Below, one piece after another: positions 1 to 7,506 of a stretch of DNA of 11,467 bases. Position 1 is the stretch's first letter, and the number at the start of each line of letters is the position of its first letter. The stretch comes from an uncultured Steroidobacter sp. GTDB lineage: Bacteria; Pseudomonadota; Gammaproteobacteria; Steroidobacterales; Steroidobacteraceae. The translations under genes and the position numbers were made by a program. The stretch covers positions 1-11,467 of the forward strand of contig CAMLEO010000234.1 of assembly GCA_946478975.1 (NCBI GenBank), given 5' to 3'. The notes beneath the pieces are model-generated. The model worked only from the letters and a program-made list of their open reading frames with translations, ran no database searches and was not told the origin of the DNA.

Positions 1-197
1 CCGATCCCAAGACCCGCGCGCTGACCAAATATTTCCAGTCCTGGGATGTTTCGAATGTGTTCGTGGTGGGGTCGAGCGCGGTCCAGCAGAAGGCGGGGCG
101 CAATCCGACCGGCCCGGTCGGCGCGCTGGCGTATCGCCTGGCCGATACTTTGAAAGATCAGTATTTGCAGCGGCCGGGGCGGCTGGTCGATGGTTGA
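1..197 (+). CDS. GMC-family FAD-dependent oxidoreductase, C-terminal fragment (gluconate 2-dehydrogenase flavoprotein type)
   Basis: Only the last 64 codons are present (frame from base 3, TGA at 195-197); the gene begins outside the window. The translation carries the C-terminal signature of GMC oxidoreductases: a strand resembling NVFVVGSSAV, then RNPTGPVGALAYRLAD. In this family the Asn of the NPT segment lies in the active site near the flavin, and this end completes the FAD-binding fold. The pattern is closest to the flavoprotein subunit of gluconate 2-dehydrogenase-like enzymes, which oxidise sugars or alcohols and pass electrons to cytochrome c. The next gene, 12 nt downstream, is a small c-type cytochrome, which fits that electron path. 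Family assignment is firm; the substrate is unknown. Confidence 0.85.
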   Translation, partial: DPKTRALTKYFQSWDVSNVFVVGSSAVQQKAGRNPTGPVGALAYRLADTLKDQYLQRPGRLVDG

Positions 198-209
198 AAG
201 AGGCACGAA

Positions 210-580
210 GTGAACAGAGCGACGTTTGCGGCGGGATTGGCGTTGGCCGTTGTTTCTTCCGTACATGCTGAAGGCGATGCGAGCGCGCGAAGGTGTTCGC
301 GCAGTGCTCGGCCTGCCACACGGTGGGAGCGGGTGCTCAGAACAATATCGGCCCGGCGTTGAACGGCGTCGTTGGCCGCGCTGCCGGAACTCATCCGGGT
401 TACCGCTATTCATCAGCCATGCGCAAATCCGGTCTGACTTGGGATGAAGCAACCTTGACGCAATATCTGCATGGGCCGGACAAGCTCGTGCCCGGCACCA
501 AGATGGCTTTTCCGGGCATCGCGAGCGACGAGGACATCGCCAACGTGATCGCCTACTTGAAGCAGCAGCCGGCGCAATAG
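210..580 (+). CDS. Class I c-type cytochrome, signal peptide frameshifted from haem domain
   Basis: A GTG at 210, about 6 nt after an AAAGAGG ribosome-binding site, starts MNRATFAAGLALAVVSSVHA followed by EGDA: a clear Sec signal peptide with a VHA cleavage site. That frame then runs out of homology and stops at 360-362. The haem domain is in another frame, in-frame from about 272 to TAG at 578-580. It has the CSACH haem-attachment motif (CxxCH), NIGPALNGVVGR, and a GTKMAF segment whose Met is the expected sixth haem ligand. This is the layout of small soluble class I cytochromes c of about 100 residues. Restoring one base (or four) around 279-292 would join EGDA to ERAKVFAQC and give a normal periplasmic cytochrome. 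As it stands the gene is broken, or the base call is wrong. It probably accepts electrons from the upstream GMC enzyme. Confidence 0.8.
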
Positions 581-595
581 TCGGACGTTCTGGTC

Positions 596-1117
596 ATGCC
601 CATATATCAATACGGCGATCGCATCCCATCCGTGCACGAGAGCGTTTTCGTCGCACCCAATGCGAGCGTGATTGGCAGCGTGGTGCTGGCCGAGAACGTG
701 AGTGTGTGGTTCGGCGCCACGATTCGCGGCGACAACGACATCATCAGTTTGGGAAAGAATTCGAATGTGCAGGAAGGCGCGGTGCTGCACACCGATCCAG
801 GCATTGCGCTCACCGTCGGCGAGAATGTGACGATCGGTCATCAAGCCATGCTGCACGGATGCACCATCGGCGACGGCTCGTTGATCGGCATCCAGGCGGT
901 GATTTTGAATGGCGCCGTGATCGGCAAAGGATGCCTGGTTGGCGCGGGCGCGATCGTAACCGAGCGCAAAGTATTTCCGGATCGATCGCTGATCCTGGGC
1001 GCGCCGGCGAGGGTGGCGCGCCAGCTGTCCGATGAAGATGTCGCCGGCTTGCTGAAGAGTGCGGCGTCTTACGTCGATCGTCGCGCGCAGTTCCTCGCCA
1101 AGCTGCGGCAGCTCTAA
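596..1117 (+). CDS. Gamma carbonic anhydrase family protein (left-handed beta-helix, YrdA/PaaY-like)
   Basis: This complete 173-aa protein has the hexapeptide-repeat pattern of a left-handed beta-helix (for example the repeats around residues 19-50 and 73-110) and a C-terminal helix from about residue 143. The three zinc-binding histidines of the gamma carbonic anhydrase family are present: His65 (VLHTD), His82 and His87 (GHQAMLHGC). Arg44, Asp46 and Gln59 match conserved active-site positions (IRGDN, NVQEG). Such proteins form trimers with metal between subunits; some hydrate CO2, while for YrdA and PaaY relatives the role is less certain. It starts 15 nt after the cytochrome stop without an obvious Shine-Dalgarno sequence, so it probably shares that transcript. 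ATG 596 is the first start that gives the full family N-terminus. Family is certain, substrate is not. Confidence 0.93.
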   Translation: MPIYQYGDRIPSVHESVFVAPNASVIGSVVLAENVSVWFGATIRGDNDIISLGKNSNVQEGAVLHTDPGIALTVGENVTIGHQAMLHGCTIGDGSLIGIQAVILNGAVIGKGCLVGAGAIVTERKVFPDRSLILGAPARVARQLSDEDVAGLLKSAASYVDRRAQFLAKLRQL

Positions 1118-1142
1118 GCGGGTTGCACCGATCAAGTCGGAT

Positions 1143-1200
1143 GCCGGGTCCCGGAACTCTCGGGCAATCTGGGGGAAAACCGCTAGCGCAGGGGCCCGGC
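1143..1200 (+). other. Long inverted repeat, possible structured RNA element
   Basis: Bases 1143-1152 (GCCGGGTCCC) can pair with 1191-1200 (GGGGCCCGGC) as ten consecutive pairs including one G-U. They enclose a 38-nt apical part containing the self-complementary CGCTAGCG (1181-1188). It lies just after the carbonic anhydrase gene, with no U-run after it, so it is not a standard intrinsic terminator. It may be a 3'-UTR structure, a small RNA or a cis-element; no known family is recognised. The rest of 1118-1290 holds no credible gene, only a small CCAAT/ATTGG hairpin at 1242-1256. Confidence 0.35.
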
Positions 1201-1292
1201 ACGCCAACCAGCGGCACCGTAGCACCCACCTTCGCATGCGACCAATGAAAAATTGGCCGTGATTCATGCTTTCGCTGCCGCGCCAGGCATAC

Positions 1293-1322
1293 AAAAACCG
1301 GCATGTCTGCCGGCGGCTTTTT
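1293..1322 (+). terminator. Intrinsic (rho-independent) terminator, possibly bidirectional
   Basis: CCGGC (1298-1302), a six-base loop, then GCCGG (1309-1313), flanked by AAAAA on the left (1293-1297) and a T-run on the right (1318-1322). On the + strand CGGC separates the stem from the T-run; upstream GCCG at 1277-1280 could extend the pairing. On the - strand the stem is followed directly by T5. It would end the oxidoreductase/cytochrome/carbonic anhydrase transcript and insulate the receptor operon. Confidence 0.65.
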
Positions 1323-1373
1323 CATTAGTCCCGACAAATGACAACGCTAGACTCAATGTCGCTATCACGGAAC

Positions 1374-1387
1374 CGGTAGCGGTAACA
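1374..1387 (+). promoter_or_regulatory. LacI-type operator-like site upstream of the TonB-dependent receptor
   Basis: The 14-mer CGGTAGCGGTAACA is an imperfect palindrome (GNTANC-GNTANC) centred on CG, as in LacI/GalR-family operators. From memory it differs at two positions from the xylan-box TGGTAGCGCTAACA found upstream of carbohydrate-induced TonB-dependent receptors in Xanthomonas. It lies 81 nt before the receptor start codon, a suitable place for repression. No LacI gene is in the window, so the regulator would be encoded elsewhere. Confidence 0.5.
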
Positions 1388-1410
1388 CGGGGAGCGTCGG
1401 GCGAGCGTGC

Positions 1411-1462
1411 CTGCACCGAGCTGACGTGCAGTTCCCCCAGAACATAAGTCATTGCTTGGGGG
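1411..1462 (+). promoter_or_regulatory. Structured mRNA leader with possible masking of the receptor ribosome-binding site
   Basis: Two adjacent hairpins can form just before the receptor start. The first is CTGCAC (1411-1416) with GTGCAG (1426-1431). The second is CCCCCA (1434-1439) with TGGGGG (1457-1462). The GGGGG of the second right arm (1458-1462) is the only purine-rich stretch at ribosome-binding distance (6 nt) from ATG 1469, so the hairpin would hide it. In an alternative fold GTTC (1431-1434) also pairs with GAAC (1465-1468), right up to the start codon. No known riboswitch class is recognised. Confidence 0.4.
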
Positions 1463-1468
1463 CTGAAC

Positions 1469-4381
1469 ATGAGCTTGCGGAATCCAGTTGCCACGGCCGT
1501 GCGGTCGGCGTTGCATGCCGGCACGGTAGCGACAGCGTCGATGGTCGTGATGACGATCGCCTTGCCGATCACCGCGCGCGCGGCGGACGACAATCTCGAA
1601 CAGGTCGTCGTCACTGCCCGACGGCAAGCACTGGAAAACGCCGCCGATCGCAAGCGACAGTCCGAGTCGATCATCGATTCGGTCGTTGCAGACGAAGCCG
1701 GCATGCTGCCGGACAACAGCATGACTGAAGTGCTGCAGCGAGTCTCCGGTGTTTCCATCGTTCGGTTCTCCGCTCTCGGCGATCCGGATCACTTTTCGGC
1801 GGAAGGCTCCGGTGTCCAGGTGCGCGGCCTGTCCGGTGTCGCCGGCCGACTCAACGGCAGAGAAGTTTTCAGCGCCAGCGGCGGTCGCGGCCTTTCGTGG
1901 GGCGATGTCACACCGGAGCTGATGCAGGCCGTCGACGTGTACAAGGCGTCGACGGCCGATCTCATCGAAGGCGGCACGGGCGGCCAGATCGATCTGCGCA
2001 CCAAGCGGCCGTTCGATCTCAACGGCGATTTCAATGTCAGCCTGTCGGCGAATGTGAATTACGGCGACCTGGCGGACGATGCGAGCCCGGGCGGTTCGAT
2101 GCTCGCGGCCAAGACCTGGGACGTGGGCGACGGCAGGTTCGGCATTCTCGCCGACCTCGCTTATAACGAATATTCCTCGAACGCGGATTTCTTCCGCATG
2201 GAGCCGTTCCAGCGCACGCGCATCGGCAACCAGGATCGATTCATTCCCGCCGGCTACGACTTCGGCAACGATGCTTACAACCGCGAACGTCGCGGTGCTT
2301 ACGTGGCCATGCAGTGGGCGCCGACGGACACGCTGACGCTCACGCAGCTGGCGTTCTATTCGAAGTACGACGAAACGCGCACCGGCAATGGCCTGTTCTC
2401 CACCAGCCAGACACTGGCCGTGGATCCCGCCACCAGCACCTTCGACAGCGGCGGATTCCTCGTGCGGTCCGACAATGTGTTCCAGCGCGACACCGGCACG
2501 TTCCAGCCGAACGGTGCGAGCATCAATTCGGGCGGCAATACCGGCGTAGCTTATATCGAGAGCGACACGCTCGATCTTTCCACTGAAGCTCGCTGGGAGC
2601 CGACGGAGCGGCTGGCCGTGAGCGGCGCGGTGCAATGGGTCAAGTCCAACTACAGCCGGCGCAGCTACGATACGTTTCCAAACATTCAGTTTCCGACCTC
2701 GTTCTCGATCGACCTGAGCGGCGACCTGCCGCAGGTTCACCTGCCGCCGGGACCCAACAATCTCGCCAATCCGGCCACGACCAACTGGTCGGCGGTGATG
2801 GACAACCTGCAGGACAACGACGGCGATCTGTTTGCGGCCAACGTAGACTTCGACATTCATCTGTCGGACGACGGCTTCTTCCGCTCGTTGGGAACCGGCC
2901 TTCGCTATGGCGACCGCACCGAGACGGACCTGAATTCGGGCTTCAACTGGACTGCTCTCGGCGCCGGGTGGAACGGCTCGCCGGTGGTGCCGTTCAATCA
3001 ATCGCAGCCGGGCGATACTCAGTTCGTCGCCTGGGATGATTTCTTCCGCGGCGATGTGAATCTGCCCGGCGCTGTGCTCATGCCGAGCATGGCGATGACG
3101 GCTCGCATGGACCCGACGCGCGATCACGCGGTCTACGGCGGTACGGCTGGCGATGCGTTCGTGTTCAAGCCTTGGGATGTCACCAAGAGCCGCACCGAAA
3201 CGACGGCGGCGTACGCTTTGACCCGATTCGACAGCGGCGAGCGCAAAGTCCTGGGAATGCAGCTCAAAGGTAACGTCGGCGCGCGCGTCGTGCAGTTCGA
3301 GAACACATCGGAAGGTTTCTTTTCGCAGGACTCCAAGACGTTCGAACGCAACGGCACGAACTATTCCATTGCCGGCCTCGCGGCGAAGGTGAGCGGCTCG
3401 ACCAAGACGACGCGCGTATTGCCGTCGATCAACCTGAACTTCCTGCCCACCGATACCGTGCAGCTGCGCCTGGCTTATAACATCACGCTCGATCAGCCGT
3501 CGTTCAACGCGCTGAAGGCCTCGGGCACGCTGGGCGTGACGACCATCACCAACCCAAGAGGGGACAGCCTGCCGCCGTTGTTCCAGCGCTTCACCACGGA
3601 TTCCGGCAATCCGTTCCTGAAGCCGGTCATCTCTCACAACAGCGATGTGTCGCTGGAGTGGTACCCCGATCGCTCGCTCACGGGGCATGTCTCGCTGTTC
3701 CACAAGTCGATCGACAACTGGATCACGTACGGCGCGGTTCGCCAGCCGATCCAGCTCATCTATACCGCACCGACAGTGGGAGTGGCTGCCGATGTCGCGG
3801 AAGGCAGCAACTACTTCAATGCAACCAAATCGGCGACTGTGAAGGGCGCCGAATTCGGCGGCAGAATGTTCTTCGACAAGCTGCCGGCGCCGTGGGACGG
3901 GCTCGGCCTGGAAGCGAACTATACATACATCGACAGCAAGAACCCGGGCGACACTTACTTCGACATCGACGGCATCCAGCACAGCGATGCGCCGGTGCAA
4001 GGCCTGTCGAAGAACAACTATAACCTCACCGCCATGTACGAGCGCGGGCCGCTGTCCGTCCGGCTGGCGTGGTCGTGGCGAAGCAAGTACCTGCAATCGA
4101 CCAACAGCAACGGTACCAACGGCAGTTACAACTACTTCTCCGCGCCGGGCGTCTCGGTCAACAGCGACATCGCCTTGCCGGTCTATGGCGATGCGTACGG
4201 TCAGCTCGATTTCGGCACCACGTGGCGGCCGAACGACAAGCTGTCGTTGTCGCTGGAACTGCAGAACCTGACGAACGAGATCACGCGCACGCTGATGGGC
4301 GGCTACCCCGGCGGCAGCACAATCCGCAGCTGGTTCGTGTCCGATCGCAGAGTTAATCTCAGCGCTCGCTATAACTTCTGA
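1469..4381 (+). CDS. TonB-dependent outer-membrane receptor (Xanthomonas/Caulobacter carbohydrate type)
   Basis: This 970-aa protein imports a substrate across the outer membrane using TonB energy. Residues 1-38 form a signal peptide ending ITARA/ADDN. A TonB box follows directly (EQVVVTARR, 44-52). The plug domain runs from about 58 to 182 and shows family hallmarks: LPDNSMTEVLQRVSGVSI, VQVRGLSG, VYKASTADLIEGGTGGQIDLRTKRPFD. The rest is the 22-strand beta-barrel, with many alternating aromatic strands, ending in the typical terminal Phe (SARYNF). Length and motifs match the large TonB receptors that in Xanthomonas and Caulobacter usually sit with glycan-degradation genes. ATG 1469 is supported by the signal peptide directly after it. 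It is the first gene of an operon with two halogenases (21-nt gap) and has a LacI-like site and leader hairpins upstream. The ligand is unknown; an oligosaccharide or glycoside is likely. Confidence 0.95.
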   Translation: MSLRNPVATAVRSALHAGTVATASMVVMTIALPITARAADDNLEQVVVTARRQALENAADRKRQSESIIDSVVADEAGMLPDNSMTEVLQRVSGVSIVRFSALGDPDHFSAEGSGVQVRGLSGVAGRLNGREVFSASGGRGLSWGDVTPELMQAVDVYKASTADLIEGGTGGQIDLRTKRPFDLNGDFNVSLSANVNYGDLADDASPGGSMLAAKTWDVGDGRFGILADLAYNEYSSNADFFRMEPFQRTRIGNQDRFIPAGYDFGNDAYNRERRGAYVAMQWAPTDTLTLTQLAFYSKYDETRTGNGLFSTSQTLAVDPATSTFDSGGFLVRSDNVFQRDTGTFQPNGASINSGGNTGVAYIESDTLDLSTEARWEPTERLAVSGAVQWVKSNYSRRSYDTFPNIQFPTSFSIDLSGDLPQVHLPPGPNNLANPATTNWSAVMDNLQDNDGDLFAANVDFDIHLSDDGFFRSLGTGLRYGDRTETDLNSGFNWTALGAGWNGSPVVPFNQSQPGDTQFVAWDDFFRGDVNLPGAVLMPSMAMTARMDPTRDHAVYGGTAGDAFVFKPWDVTKSRTETTAAYALTRFDSGERKVLGMQLKGNVGARVVQFENTSEGFFSQDSKTFERNGTNYSIAGLAAKVSGSTKTTRVLPSINLNFLPTDTVQLRLAYNITLDQPSFNALKASGTLGVTTITNPRGDSLPPLFQRFTTDSGNPFLKPVISHNSDVSLEWYPDRSLTGHVSLFHKSIDNWITYGAVRQPIQLIYTAPTVGVAADVAEGSNYFNATKSATVKGAEFGGRMFFDKLPAPWDGLGLEANYTYIDSKNPGDTYFDIDGIQHSDAPVQGLSKNNYNLTAMYERGPLSVRLAWSWRSKYLQSTNSNGTNGSYNYFSAPGVSVNSDIALPVYGDAYGQLDFGTTWRPNDKLSLSLELQNLTNEITRTLMGGYPGGSTIRSWFVSDRRVNLSARYNF

Positions 4382-4393
4382 GGATCAGCCAGC

Positions 4394-4397
4394 GGAG
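4394..4397 (+). promoter_or_regulatory. Ribosome-binding site supporting the GTG start of the first halogenase
   Basis: GGAG lies 5 nt before GTG 4403, inside the 21-nt gap after the receptor stop codon. It fixes the GTG as the start, and the dinucleotide-binding motif begins three codons later. No promoter or terminator is visible in the gap, which supports one transcript with the receptor. Confidence 0.7.
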
Positions 4398-4402
4398 TAG
4401 GG

Positions 4403-5956
4403 GTGAAGCGGATTCTCATCATAGGCGGCGGTACTGCCGGTTGGATTACCGCCGCCTATCTCGCGCGCACGCTGGGAGCCAAGCTTCCGGACGGCATCCG
4501 CATCACCCTCGTCGAGTCGCCGGACATTGGTATCCTCGGCGTTGGCGAGGGTACCTTTCCAACGATTCGCAAAACGTTACGTCGCATCGGCATCGATGAA
4601 GCCGCGCTGATTCGCGAATGCGATGCGACCTTCAAGCAGGGCGCCAAGTTCGTGGGCTGGCGGCACCCGCCGGGCACGCCTCGACACAACCATTATCTGC
4701 ATTCCTTTCAGGTGACGCAGGATTTTGGCGGGCTGGACCTGCTGCCGTACTGGCTGCTCGGCGTGGCCGGCGACGACATCAATTGGGATGAAGTCAACAC
4801 ACCGCAGAAGGCGGCCGCAGATGCCCATCGAGCGCCGAAGCTCATCACGCACGAGAACTTCACGGCGCCGCTGAACTACGCTTATCACATCGATGCTGTG
4901 AAGCTCGCGCGCTTCCTTCGCAACACGGCTATCGATCTGGGGGTGACGCATGTGGTCGATACAGTCGAACGCGTCACGCTGACTGAAGGTGGATCGATCG
5001 AATCGGTGCATGCGCGCGCGAATGGTTCGCTGAGCGCCGATTTGTATATCGACTGCACCGGGTTTCGAGCCCAACTCATTGGCGCAACGCTCGGGATTCC
5101 CTTTCGCTCCTGCCGGCCGACTTTGTTTTGTGACACGGCGCTGGCTGTGCAGGTCCCGTATGCACAGGCGTCGTCGCCGATTCCTTCATACACGATTTCA
5201 ACTGCGCACGAGTCGGGATGGACCTGGGACATCGGATTGAGCGAGCGACGCGGTGTCGGCTACGTCTATTCCTCGGCGCACTCTTCACGAGACGCGGCTG
5301 AGGCGGTGTTACGCAACTATCTCGGCCCGAGCGGCCAGGCCGTCGAGCCTCGCGAAATCAAATTCGAAGCGGGCTATCGCGAGATCAACTGGCACAAGAA
5401 CTGCGTGGCGATCGGCCTGTCGAGCGGCTTTTTCGAGCCGCTGGAGGCGACCGGAATCATTTTCGTCGAAGTCGCAGCCGTGATGCTGGCGAATTTGTTT
5501 CCTTGGGGCGGCGAGCTCGAAACGGCCGCGCGGCAGTACAACGCCATCATGCTGAAACGTTACGAGCGCGCCCGCGATTTCATCAAGATGCATTACAGCC
5601 TGACGCAGCGGCGGGACACCCGATTCTGGTGCGACAACGCGGACGCTGCGACTTCACCGGATTCGTTGCGAGAGCTGATCGACCGCTGGCGTTTCCGGCC
5701 GCCGGGATCGATCGACATCGATCTGAACGTGGACATCTTCACCGAAGCGAGCTGGCAGTACGTGCTGTACGGGATGGGCTTCGCGACCGACCTGCGGCCC
5801 AAAGCCGGTGTGTTCAAATATTACGACGAGGCACGCACAGCCTTCGCCGAGATCCGGCGCCAGGTCGACTATGCCTGCCGCACCTTGCCGAGCAATCGCG
5901 AGCTGATCGAAATGCTCCGCACGCGCGATTTCGGCCCGACGGCCAAAGTTGCATGA
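4403..5956 (+). CDS. Flavin-dependent halogenase (tryptophan halogenase family), first of two
   Basis: This 517-aa FADH2-dependent halogenase-like enzyme has an N-terminal FAD-binding motif GGGTAGW (residues 8-14) and VGEGTFPT (47-54). The family's catalytic lysine is at Lys78 (ATFKQG), aligning with Lys79 of PrnA, and the conserved Glu of EPLEAT is at 345/348. The WxWxIP signature is present as W273-T-W275-D-I-G278: both tryptophans are kept but Pro is Gly. The VGEGT and [10 protein letters not shown] wording is what I recall from halogenase-like genes accompanying TonB receptors (often with SapC and cupin genes), rather than from PrnA/RebH. It would need FADH2 from a flavin reductase, not encoded here. 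It acts in the cytoplasm (no signal peptide). It follows the receptor by 21 nt and overlaps the next gene. Halogenation is expected from the residues; the substrate is unknown and need not be tryptophan. Confidence 0.92.
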   Translation: MKRILIIGGGTAGWITAAYLARTLGAKLPDGIRITLVESPDIGILGVGEGTFPTIRKTLRRIGIDEAALIRECDATFKQGAKFVGWRHPPGTPRHNHYLHSFQVTQDFGGLDLLPYWLLGVAGDDINWDEVNTPQKAAADAHRAPKLITHENFTAPLNYAYHIDAVKLARFLRNTAIDLGVTHVVDTVERVTLTEGGSIESVHARANGSLSADLYIDCTGFRAQLIGATLGIPFRSCRPTLFCDTALAVQVPYAQASSPIPSYTISTAHESGWTWDIGLSERRGVGYVYSSAHSSRDAAEAVLRNYLGPSGQAVEPREIKFEAGYREINWHKNCVAIGLSSGFFEPLEATGIIFVEVAAVMLANLFPWGGELETAARQYNAIMLKRYERARDFIKMHYSLTQRRDTRFWCDNADAATSPDSLRELIDRWRFRPPGSIDIDLNVDIFTEASWQYVLYGMGFATDLRPKAGVFKYYDEARTAFAEIRRQVDYACRTLPSNRELIEMLRTRDFGPTAKVA

Positions 5957-7506
5957 CCCCGCACGCCACCGAGGGCAGCGGGACGAACAGCGGCCCGGTT
6001 CGCTCGGTGGTCATTGTTGGCGGCGGCACCTCAGGCTGGATGTGCGCAGCTGCGCTGTCGCGTTTGATCGCGCATGCCGGTGTGTCGGTCACGCTCATCG
6101 AGTCTGAAGAGATCGGCACGGTGGGTGTCGGCGAGGCGACGATTCCGACCTTGCTGCAATTCAACGCGATGCTGGGCATCGACGAGAATGACTTCCTGCG
6201 CAACACGCAGGGCACCTTCAAGCTCGGCATCGAGTTCGTCGACTGGTCGGCAGTGGGATCGCGTTACATCCATCCGTTCGGTACGTTCGGTGTCGACGCG
6301 CAGGGCATCAAGTTTCACCAATTGTGGGGAAAGCTCGCGCAGCTCGGCGATGCGGATGTGGGCGAGCTCGGCGACTACAACCTATGCACTGTGGCCGCAC
6401 GACTGGCTCGGTTCGCCCGGCCCGGCGGCGATCGCAGTTCCGTGCTGGCGTCACTGCGATACGCGTTTCATTTCGACGCTGGTTTGTATGCTCGCTACTT
6501 GCGCACATACAGCGAAGGCCGGGGTGTCGTGCGCGTCGAAGGCAAGATCGTGCAGGTCAAACGCAAGGCGGAGAACGGCTTCATCGACTCCGTGCTGCTG
6601 GCTGACGGCCGCGACGTTGCTGGTGAGCTCTTCATCGATTGCAGCGGCTTCCGCGGTCTGCTGATCGAACAAACATTGCAGGCGGGCTTCGAGAGCTGGA
6701 GTCACTGGCTGCCGTGCAATCGCGCTGTCGCCGTGCCGTGCGAAAGCAGCGGAGCGCTTCTGCCGTACACACGCTCCACTGCCGACTCTGCAGGCTGGCG
6801 CTGGCGGATCCCACTGCAGCATCGCATCGGCAATGGTTACGTTTATTGCAGCGACTTCATCAGCGACGCAGCGGCGCAGGAGCAACTCTTGTCCAAGCTG
6901 GACGGTAAGGCGCTCGCCGAACCAAGAGTGCTGAAGTTCGTGGCCGGCCGGCGCAAGAAATTCTGGGACAAGAACTGCGTCGCCGTTGGCCTCGCCGGCG
7001 GCTTCATCGAGCCGCTGGAATCGACCAGCATTCATCTTGGCCAGGCCGGCATCTCCAAGCTGCTGGCGCTGTTTCCCGATCGCGGCTTCTCACAAGTGGA
7101 GATCGACGCTTACAACCAGGCGACGGCGTTGGAATATGAGCGCGTCCGCGACTTCATCATCCTGCATTACAAAGCGACCGAGCGCGACGACACGCCGTTC
7201 TGGGGACGTTGCCGTGAGATGGATGTGCCGGAATCGCTGCAGCAGAAGATGCAGCTGTTTCGTTCCAAGGGGCGCGTACTGCGCTGGCAGGAAGATCTGT
7301 TCACCGAGGACAGCTGGATCGCCGTGATGCTCGGCCAAGGGATCGTGCCGTCAGGCTACGACCCCTTGGTTGATTCGCTGCCGCTGGCGCAGCTGCGACA
7401 GTTCGTCCGGCACATCAAGGACGTGGTGGCGAAGACCGCTCACGCGATGCCGACGCACGAGGGTTTCATCGCTAGACTGCGGGACGCAGCTTCACTTTCC
7501 GAGTAG
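5953..7506 (+). CDS. Flavin-dependent halogenase (tryptophan halogenase family), second of two
   Basis: This is a second 517-aa family member, started at ATG 5953, which overlaps the previous stop as ATGA. The same frame is open far upstream, but the dinucleotide-binding motif begins about 20 codons after this ATG, so the longer reading is rejected. It has GGGTSGW (residues 23-29), VGEATIPT (59-66), catalytic Lys90 (GTFKLG), a full WRWRIP signature (282-287), and EPLEST with Glu353/356. These residues match PrnA/RebH-type halogenases more closely than the upstream paralogue does. The two proteins share architecture but differ widely, so this is not a recent duplication. Overlap suggests translational coupling and matched amounts. 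No signal peptide. The last 35 bp overlap the convergent GH2 gene. Enzyme class is firm; substrate and halide preference are unknown. Confidence 0.92.
   Translation: MTPHATEGSGTNSGPVRSVVIVGGGTSGWMCAAALSRLIAHAGVSVTLIESEEIGTVGVGEATIPTLLQFNAMLGIDENDFLRNTQGTFKLGIEFVDWSAVGSRYIHPFGTFGVDAQGIKFHQLWGKLAQLGDADVGELGDYNLCTVAARLARFARPGGDRSSVLASLRYAFHFDAGLYARYLRTYSEGRGVVRVEGKIVQVKRKAENGFIDSVLLADGRDVAGELFIDCSGFRGLLIEQTLQAGFESWSHWLPCNRAVAVPCESSGALLPYTRSTADSAGWRWRIPLQHRIGNGYVYCSDFISDAAAQEQLLSKLDGKALAEPRVLKFVAGRRKKFWDKNCVAVGLAGGFIEPLESTSIHLGQAGISKLLALFPDRGFSQVEIDAYNQATALEYERVRDFIILHYKATERDDTPFWGRCREMDVPESLQQKMQLFRSKGRVLRWQEDLFTEDSWIAVMLGQGIVPSGYDPLVDSLPLAQLRQFVRHIKDVVAKTAHAMPTHEGFIARLRDAASLSE

Noticed and set aside
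1242..1256. CCAAT-GAAAA-ATTGG hairpin as a terminator
   Set aside because: The stem is only five weak pairs and no T-run follows; the stronger terminator lies at 1293-1322.
1118..1290. Known riboswitch (glycine, cobalamin, cyclic-di-GMP, SAM/SAH) in the gap
   Set aside because: None of the conserved core sequences I know for these classes could be found, so only an unnamed structured element is reported.
413..1294. 293-codon - strand open frame opposite cytochrome and carbonic anhydrase
   Set aside because: It shadows two genes with diagnostic motifs and has no recognisable fold of its own.
1325..4096. Very long open reading frame (923 codons) on the - strand opposite the TonB-dependent receptor
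   Set aside because: The translation is Arg/His/Ala/Val-rich with no recognisable domain or signal, while the + strand is an unmistakable receptor. GC-rich codon bias commonly keeps the antisense frame open.
5503..5952. N-terminal extension of the second halogenase into the first halogenase
   Set aside because: The extension reads as an out-of-frame Arg-rich shadow; the FAD-binding motif starts shortly after ATG 5953, which overlaps the previous stop.
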